Shown piece by piece: positions 1-4,360 of a DNA stretch of 6,184 nt; the first letter of the stretch is position 1, and every line of letters starts with the position of its first letter. This DNA is from an uncultured Acidimicrobiaceae bacterium (GTDB lineage: Bacteria > Actinomycetota > Acidimicrobiia > Acidimicrobiales > Ilumatobacteraceae), in NCBI GenBank assembly GCA_903919215.1, contig CAIXHI010000089.1, positions 1-6,184 of the forward strand, given 5' to 3'. Under the pieces are notes generated by a model that worked only from the letters and a program-made list of their open reading frames with translations, made no database searches and was not told the origin of the DNA. A program made the position numbers and the translations under genes.

Positions 1-2
1 CG

Positions 3-554
3 GCGTCGCATCAGGGCGTCATCGACTCCATCGCTGAACGTCACGGCGACCTCGATCTGGTCGTGGTTGCGTTCGGTGTGCTCGGCGACGCCGAGGTCAC
101 CCGCGTGGATGTCGCCGCCGCAGCCGAACTCATGCACGTGAACTTCACCGGCGCAGTGAGTTCCATCGTCGCCACTGGTAACCGCCTGCGAGCACAGGGC
201 CATGGTGCGCTGGTGGTGCTCAGCAGTGTGGCCGGCGAGCGTGTGCGGGCCGCCAACCCCGTCTACGGTGCCACCAAGGCGGGTCTCGACGGGTTCTGCC
301 AGGGCTACGGCGACTGGCTCGTCGGCCAGGGTGTGCGCATGCTGGTCGTGCGGCCCGGGTTCGTGCACACTGCGATGACCCACGGGATGAAGGCGGCGCC
401 GTTCGCGAGCACACCCGAGAAGGTGGCCGAGGTGACAGTGAAGGCACTGCGCGGCACGCGCCGCACCGTGTGGGCGCCACCCATCCTGCAGGTCGTGTTC
501 TCCGTACTGCGGCACGTACCCGGCCCGGTGTGGCGGCGTCTACCCCTCGGCTGA
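3..554 (+). CDS. dprE2: DprE2-like decaprenylphosphoryl-2-keto-ribose reductase (5'-partial)
   Basis: This is the C-terminal 183 residues of a short-chain dehydrogenase/reductase; the frame is open to the left edge, so the Rossmann glycine motif and start lie outside. The visible part carries the SDR catalytic set: Asn47 (HVNFTG), Ser75 (LSSVAGER) and Tyr88/Lys92 (YGATK), counted from base 3. The stretches VAFGVLGDAE, SSVAGERVR, YGATKAGLDGF, VVRPGFV, VWAPP and LRHVPG match my recollection of mycobacterial DprE2 (Rv3791, about 254 aa), so about 70 residues should be missing. DprE2 performs the NADH-dependent second step of decaprenyl-phospho-ribose epimerisation after DprE1, giving decaprenyl-phospho-arabinose, the donor for arabinan synthesis. 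dprE1 would be expected just upstream but cannot be seen. The stop overlaps the convergent membrane gene by 15 bp. Identity rests on remembered motifs; a close SDR paralogue with another substrate is possible. Confidence 0.85.
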   Translation, partial: ASHQGVIDSIAERHGDLDLVVVAFGVLGDAEVTRVDVAAAAELMHVNFTGAVSSIVATGNRLRAQGHGALVVLSSVAGERVRAANPVYGATKAGLDGFCQGYGDWLVGQGVRMLVVRPGFVHTAMTHGMKAAPFASTPEKVAEVTVKALRGTRRTVWAPPILQVVFSVLRHVPGPVWRRLPLG

Positions 555-2384
555 TCGCCGGGCCCGCTGCTCTTCCAGGATGCGCAGGCGCTCGGGACCC
601 ATCCCGAGCGTCCACGGCTCGACACCGTCACCCTCGGCGCAGCGCTGGTACAGCAACACGAGCGCGTTCTCATAGTTGCCGACGAGACAGAAATGGTCGG
701 CGACGACGGTGTTGGGCACATTGGAGCCGTAGTCAGCTGAGGTGTTCGGCTCGTACCAGCCGGTCCAGAAGTTGGTGAGCACCAGCCAGTCGGCCGAGTC
801 GACATCGCTCGCCAACCGGGAGCCGGCCAGGTTGGCGATCCCGGGGTCGAGTTCGATGAAGTAGGTCGCCGGGGTGAGCTCGGGGAACAGGTAGTAGAAG
901 AACGGGTCGTCGTAGACCGTGCGCCGCAAGTCGGCCGGGCCGACGAACAGCCGTTGCCCGGGAAGCGACGACGCGACGAGTTGGTCGATCGCTGCTTGAG
1001 CGGCAGCCTGCTGGTCGAGACCGTTGAGGTAGAAGTGCCGATCGCCGCGGCTGACCTCCACGCCCATGGGCAAGTTGCCGGCCGATACACGGCTCATCGC
1101 CAGATACGGGCGGAACGTCCAGAACGGGCAGACGACGAGCATCAGCGCCACCACCGCGGCAGCAGGTGCCGACACTGTGAGCCACCGGCGGGCAGCGACG
1201 GCGGGGCCGAGACGGCCGCGAGCGGACCGGCGACGCAACCATTCGGCCACGAGCACCGGGATCAGCGCTGCGCTGACGACCCACCCCCATGCAAGGTGCG
1301 TGCTGTCTGGGCGTTGCAGCGCCTGCCCCGTGAGCCCGAGACCGAACAGGCTGGCAGTCAGTAACCCCACCCCTCGGGGGGTGGCGCCATCGCGACGCAG
1401 CCACAGGGCACACACGATCACCGTGCCGATGTTGACGATGAGCACGACGAAGAACCAGATGAACAGCTGATGGGATGCGGCCAATGCCGGCAGCCGCCAC
1501 CACGGCGTGGGGAACGGCCGCTCGTTGAGCGCCTGCAGCGCGCCGTCGATGAAGTGCCACGACGGCGGTCGTGGCAGGTTGCGTCCCGGTCGGAGTTCGA
1601 ACAGCGGGTCGCTGACCATGCCGCGCCATGCGGTGGGAACGCCCACCTGCGCCAGGTGCACCCACATGGGGGTCAGCCCGACAGCAGCGGCAGCGAGCGG
1701 CTTCCACGACCAACGATGGCGAGACCACAGGAAACCCCACGCCAGGGCGAGTGCAAGTACCAGATCGGGGCGGTAGGAGAGCGCCAGGCCGACGAGGAGT
1801 CCGGCAGCGAGGAGGTGACGGGTTCGTGAGGCGCCTGCGACGTGCAGTGCCCGCAAGCCGAACACCAGGCTCCACAGGCCGAGGGCCACAGCGCCGGGCC
1901 AGGCGAGCGCCGCCGGGCCGGTAGGGAGCAGTACGAGCAGGATGGCGATGAGCGTCGAAGAGGTGGCGATGCGGCGGCCGAAGGGGCGCACGAGGGTGAA
2001 GATCGCGGTGACGGTGAACAGGTGTTGCAGCACGCCGAACGCCCGCTCGGCGAACAGCGATGCGCCGAACAGTCGGTACCACCCGGCGAGTACGTGCAAC
2101 GAGCCCGGCCCGTACAGGTGCAGGAAATCCTGGTTCGGGAGATCGCCCTTCAACAGCCGGCCCGGGAACACGAGCATCAGCGCTTCGTCCATGCTGCCGC
2201 CGACGCTGAACAGCCCCCGTAGCGGAACAGCGAAGGCGACGGCGATCACCGCCCACGCGGCGACAGCGGGTCGTGTGGGTCGCCGGAACCAAGGTGCGCC
2301 ATGCACGAAACACCCGGTCGGCGAGACCTCTGGGAGGCCGACCTCCGGCTCGTTGCTGGGCTCGTTGCTGGGCTCGTTGGACAC
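540..2384 (-). CDS. GT-C-like multi-pass membrane protein, putative glycosyltransferase
   Basis: A 614-aa integral membrane protein. After a hydrophilic N-terminus of about 37 residues there are roughly nine or ten hydrophobic segments between residues 38 and 420, then a soluble C-terminal region (about 425-614). The first hydrophobic segment is followed by an acidic loop (GGSMDEALM, Asp66/Glu67) and then PGRLLKGDLPNQDF and HLYGPG. This layout is typical of GT-C transferases, where an acidic residue in the first extracytoplasmic loop is catalytic. A second loop has QRPDSTHL (357-364). The family uses polyprenyl-phosphate sugars, so an arabinosyl or mannosyl role beside dprE2 and a GT2 synthase is reasonable but inferred; no named family member was recognised. 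The GTG at 2384 is chosen because TAGTGT lies 8 nt upstream and no Shine-Dalgarno is visible. The gene is divergent from the GT4 gene. An odd SNEP tripeat opens the protein. Confidence 0.8.
   Translation of the reverse strand: MSNEPSNEPSNEPEVGLPEVSPTGCFVHGAPWFRRPTRPAVAAWAVIAVAFAVPLRGLFSVGGSMDEALMLVFPGRLLKGDLPNQDFLHLYGPGSLHVLAGWYRLFGASLFAERAFGVLQHLFTVTAIFTLVRPFGRRIATSSTLIAILLVLLPTGPAALAWPGAVALGLWSLVFGLRALHVAGASRTRHLLAAGLLVGLALSYRPDLVLALALAWGFLWSRHRWSWKPLAAAAVGLTPMWVHLAQVGVPTAWRGMVSDPLFELRPGRNLPRPPSWHFIDGALQALNERPFPTPWWRLPALAASHQLFIWFFVVLIVNIGTVIVCALWLRRDGATPRGVGLLTASLFGLGLTGQALQRPDSTHLAWGWVVSAALIPVLVAEWLRRRSARGRLGPAVAARRWLTVSAPAAAVVALMLVVCPFWTFRPYLAMSRVSAGNLPMGVEVSRGDRHFYLNGLDQQAAAQAAIDQLVASSLPGQRLFVGPADLRRTVYDDPFFYYLFPELTPATYFIELDPGIANLAGSRLASDVDSADWLVLTNFWTGWYEPNTSADYGSNVPNTVVADHFCLVGNYENALVLLYQRCAEGDGVEPWTLGMGPERLRILEEQRARRSAEG
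2346..2381 (-). repeat. Three tandem 12-bp units encoding (SNEP)x3
   Basis: Three consecutive 12-bp units lie immediately after the GTG start of the GT-C-like gene and translate to Ser-Asn-Glu-Pro three times (residues 2-13). Units two and three differ only in the last base, and unit one differs in its Ser codon (TCC instead of AGC). Because the unit is a multiple of three, gain or loss of copies would change the length of the cytoplasmic N-terminus without a frameshift. Confidence 0.85.
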
Positions 2385-2389
2385 GGTTG

Positions 2390-2403
2390 ATCACACTAGT
2401 GAT
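2390..2403. promoter_or_regulatory. Short inverted repeat in the divergent promoter, possible operator
   Basis: ATCAC and GTGAT form 5-bp arms around the 4-base spacer ACTA. The repeat covers the whole minus-strand -10-like box and lies about 20 bp upstream of the plus-strand one, so a bound protein could affect both divergent genes. The arms are short and the site occurs once in the 51-bp gap, so chance is a real alternative. Confidence 0.25.
2393..2398 (-). promoter_or_regulatory. -10-like box TAGTGT for the GT-C-like gene
   Basis: On the minus strand TAGTGT fits the actinobacterial TANNNT -10 pattern and is followed by exactly 8 nt before the GTG at 2384. Transcription would then begin at or within a base or two of the start codon, giving a leaderless mRNA. 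This agrees with the lack of a Shine-Dalgarno sequence. No convincing -35 hexamer is seen at normal spacing. Motif reading only. Confidence 0.5.
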
Positions 2404-2421
2404 GACCTGCCCTCAGCTGCG

Positions 2422-2427
2422 TACACT
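2422..2427 (+). promoter_or_regulatory. -10-like box TACACT for the GT4 gene
   Basis: TACACT fits TANNNT and ends 8 nt before the GTG at 2436, the same spacing as the minus-strand box for the opposite gene. It predicts a leaderless GT4 transcript; there is no purine-rich ribosome site in front of the GTG. A GTGATG at 2399-2404 sits at 17-bp spacing but matches TTGACA at only three positions, so any -35 element is weak. Confidence 0.5.
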
Positions 2428-2435
2428 GACCCGTC

Positions 2436-3605
2436 GTGTCTGCAACCGTCTCGCCGTCTGTCGCTGAAGTGGCTGAGGAGCTCCATCGTTCGGGGATTCG
2501 ACGGATTCATGTGCTCGCCTGGCGCGATCTCGCCGATGCTGATGCGGGCGGCAGCGAACTGCATGCCGATGAGTTCAGCCGCCGGTGGGCAGACCTCGGG
2601 TTCGAGATCACTCACCGCACCTCCGGGTTGGGCGGCGAGAGTGTCGTGCACGAACGCAACGGATATCGCGTTGTCAGCCGAGGTGGCCGTATGTCGGTGT
2701 TCCCGCGCACGATCGTGTCCGAGATCCTGCGTCGCGAAGGTGGATACGACGCGCTCGTCGAGGTGTGGAACGGTGTGCCGTGGTTCTCACCGATCTGGGG
2801 AGGTCGTCCGCGGCTCACGTTCCTGCACCATGTACACGGCCCGATGTGGGATCAGATCCTGCCGAAGCCGGCAGCGTCGCTAGGGCGCGTACTCGAGTCG
2901 AGGGTCGCTCCGAAGTTCTACCGCCGGACGATGGTGCTGACCCCTAGTGATGCGACACGCGAAGAGTTGCTGGAGTTGGGTTTCCAACCGGATCGGGTGC
3001 AGGCCATACCGAACGGGGTCGACCCGAGCTTCCATCCCGGTGGAACTCGCGCGCCGTACCCATTGATCGTGTCGGTCGGTCGCCTGGCGCCGGTCAAACG
3101 CTTCGACGAACTGATTGCGGCAGCGGCTACCGCTCGCACGCGGGTTGCCGGGCTGCAGTTGCACATCGTCGGCACAGGCCCGATGGAGGCTGCACTGCGT
3201 CAGCAGGTCGCTGATCTCGGTGCGCAGGAGTGGGTGCGGTTTCTCGGCCGTATCGAACACGAGCATCTCGTCGATCTGTATCGGTCGGCGTGGCTGGTCA
3301 CCAGCGCTTCGCTCGCCGAAGGCTGGGGCCTCACGCTGACCGAAGCAGCCGCGTGCGCGACACCGGCAGTGGCCAGCGACATCCGCGGGCACCGCAGCAG
3401 TGTGGTTCACGGTGAAACTGGTGTCCTGGTGCCGGTGGAGCAGATGGGTGACATGATCGCCGACGTGCTGCTGGACGAGGAGCGGCGGGCGGTACTCGGC
3501 CACACGGCACGCGTTCGTGCCACCACCCTCACCTGGGATCGCGTGGCCGATGACATGCTGCGCGCCTTGGCGAGGGAAGTCCTGTGCCGTACACCTCGCG
3601 GGTAG
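2436..3605 (+). CDS. GT-B fold family 4 glycosyltransferase
   Basis: A 389-aa soluble protein of normal GT4 length, with no signal peptide or membrane helix. The N-terminal Rossmann half starts at about residue 22 (RRIHVLAWRD) and holds the acceptor-side glycine loop DADAGGSELHA (34-44). HHVHGPMWD (131-139) and LTPSDATREEL (168-178) follow. The linker has IPNGVD (191-196). The C-terminal nucleotide-sugar half begins with IVSVGRLAPVKRFDEL, where Arg216 and Lys221 are the expected donor-phosphate contacts. It also has GTGPME and the EX7E motif EGWGLTLTE (Glu295 to Glu303), typical of retaining GT4 enzymes. It should transfer a sugar from a nucleotide donor to a glycan or lipid precursor in the cytosol; neither substrate can be told from sequence. 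The GTG start follows a TANNNT box by 8 nt. The stop falls inside the alternative 5' end of the GT2 gene, so the two probably form a transcription unit. Confidence 0.9.
   Translation: MSATVSPSVAEVAEELHRSGIRRIHVLAWRDLADADAGGSELHADEFSRRWADLGFEITHRTSGLGGESVVHERNGYRVVSRGGRMSVFPRTIVSEILRREGGYDALVEVWNGVPWFSPIWGGRPRLTFLHHVHGPMWDQILPKPAASLGRVLESRVAPKFYRRTMVLTPSDATREELLELGFQPDRVQAIPNGVDPSFHPGGTRAPYPLIVSVGRLAPVKRFDELIAAAATARTRVAGLQLHIVGTGPMEAALRQQVADLGAQEWVRFLGRIEHEHLVDLYRSAWLVTSASLAEGWGLTLTEAAACATPAVASDIRGHRSSVVHGETGVLVPVEQMGDMIADVLLDEERRAVLGHTARVRATTLTWDRVADDMLRALAREVLCRTPRG
3572..3577 (+). promoter_or_regulatory. Shine-Dalgarno-like GAGGGA for the upstream GT2 start
   Basis: A purine-rich GAGGGA lies 6 nt before a GTG at 3584 that is in frame with the GT2 enzyme. 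It is the only good ribosome-binding sequence seen in the window. It would allow translation of an 11-residue-longer GT2 from the GT4 mRNA, with the two reading frames overlapping by 22 bp. It competes with the leaderless start at 3617. Confidence 0.45.
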
Positions 3606-3608
3606 CCT
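3603..3608 (+). promoter_or_regulatory. -10-like box TAGCCT for the GT2 gene
   Basis: TAGCCT fits TANNNT, and its first three bases are the stop codon of the GT4 gene. Exactly 8 nt separate it from a GTG at 3617, the spacing also seen at both divergent starts at 2384 and 2436. It could drive a separate leaderless GT2 transcript. No clear -35 element is visible in the GT4 coding sequence upstream. Confidence 0.45.
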
Positions 3609-3616
3609 GGAACATC

Positions 3617-4360
3617 GTGCGCACCGCAGTCGTTTCTCCCACGTACAACGAACGAGAGAACGTCGAGTGGTTCCTGCGCAATGTTCGTGAGCAGCTGCCG
3701 AACGCGCACATCTTCATCGTCGACGACAACAGTCCGGACGGCACCGGTGTCGAGGCCGAGCGGCTGACTGGCGAGATTGGCGAGATGACGGTCGTGCACC
3801 GCGCCGCCAAGGACGGGCTCGGCAGCGCGTATCGGCACGGCTTCGAGGTCGCGCGAGCAGCTGGCTACGAGATGATCGTGTCGATGGACGTCGATCGCTC
3901 CCATGATCCGTCGGTGCTCCCGGCGTTGGTCGGCGCGGTGAGCGGCGGAGCCGACATCGCTATCGGATCGCGTTACGTACCCGGTGGTGGCACCGCCAAC
4001 TGGCCGCTGCATCGTCGCCTGCTGTCGGCGTGGGGGAACCGCTATACGGCGTTCGTGGTCGGGCTGCAGGTGCACGACTGCACGTCTGCGTACCGCGCGT
4101 ACCGGGCGACGGCGCTTGAGGTGATCGACCCGTCGTCCACACGTGCCGACGGCTATGCGTTCTTGACGGAGTTGATGCGTCGTGCTGCACGTGCGGAGCT
4201 CACCGTTGCCGAGGTTCCGATCGTGTTCGTCGACCGCCAGTACGGCAAGTCGAAGATGAGCGGTCGCATCGTGGTCGAGTCGATGTTGCTCGTCACTGCG
4301 TGGGGAGTACGAGATCGCCTTCGTCGCCTGTGGTCGCTGCTCGCTCGACGCCGCGCCTGA
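3617..4360 (+). CDS. Polyprenyl-phosphate sugar synthase (GT2, dolichol-P-mannose synthase type)
   Basis: A 247-aa single-domain GT-A enzyme. Motifs in order: VVSPTYNERENV (5-16), VDDNSPDGT (35-43), KDGLGSAYRHGF (65-76), the metal-binding DxD in MDVDRSHDP (Asp91/Asp93), GSRYVPGGG (117-125), CTSAYRAYR (155-163), GYAFLTEL (179-186) and PIVFVDRQYGKSKMS (201-215). This set is diagnostic for DPM1/Ppm1-like enzymes, which move mannose (or glucose) from a nucleotide donor to polyprenyl phosphate on the cytoplasmic face. There are no C-terminal transmembrane helices, only a basic tail (RDRLRRLWSLLARRRA), so it is the short form. The product would feed GT-C transferases such as the two encoded here. 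Start: GTG 3617 is preferred because family members begin close to the PTYNE motif and a -10 box lies 8 nt upstream. GTG 3584, with a Shine-Dalgarno, would add 11 non-conserved residues. The sugar, mannose or glucose, is not decided by sequence. Confidence 0.9.
   Translation: MRTAVVSPTYNERENVEWFLRNVREQLPNAHIFIVDDNSPDGTGVEAERLTGEIGEMTVVHRAAKDGLGSAYRHGFEVARAAGYEMIVSMDVDRSHDPSVLPALVGAVSGGADIAIGSRYVPGGGTANWPLHRRLLSAWGNRYTAFVVGLQVHDCTSAYRAYRATALEVIDPSSTRADGYAFLTELMRRAARAELTVAEVPIVFVDRQYGKSKMSGRIVVESMLLVTAWGVRDRLRRLWSLLARRRA

Noticed and set aside
733..2394. A 553-codon open frame on the minus strand, nearly as long as the gene it overlaps
   Set aside because: It overlaps the GT-C-like gene in another frame, its product is Arg- and Pro-rich with no hydrophobic segments or motifs, and long spurious frames are expected in GC-rich DNA.
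2388..2405. Hairpin terminator in the divergent gap
   Set aside because: The arms are only 5 bp, no T-run follows, and the site lies between two gene starts where termination makes no sense. It is kept only as a weak operator candidate.
1942..2883. A 313-codon plus-strand frame crossing the divergent promoter
   Set aside because: It runs antisense to the 5' half of the GT-C-like gene and then through the start of GT4 in a wrong frame. The product is Ser-, Arg- and Cys-rich and low in motifs.
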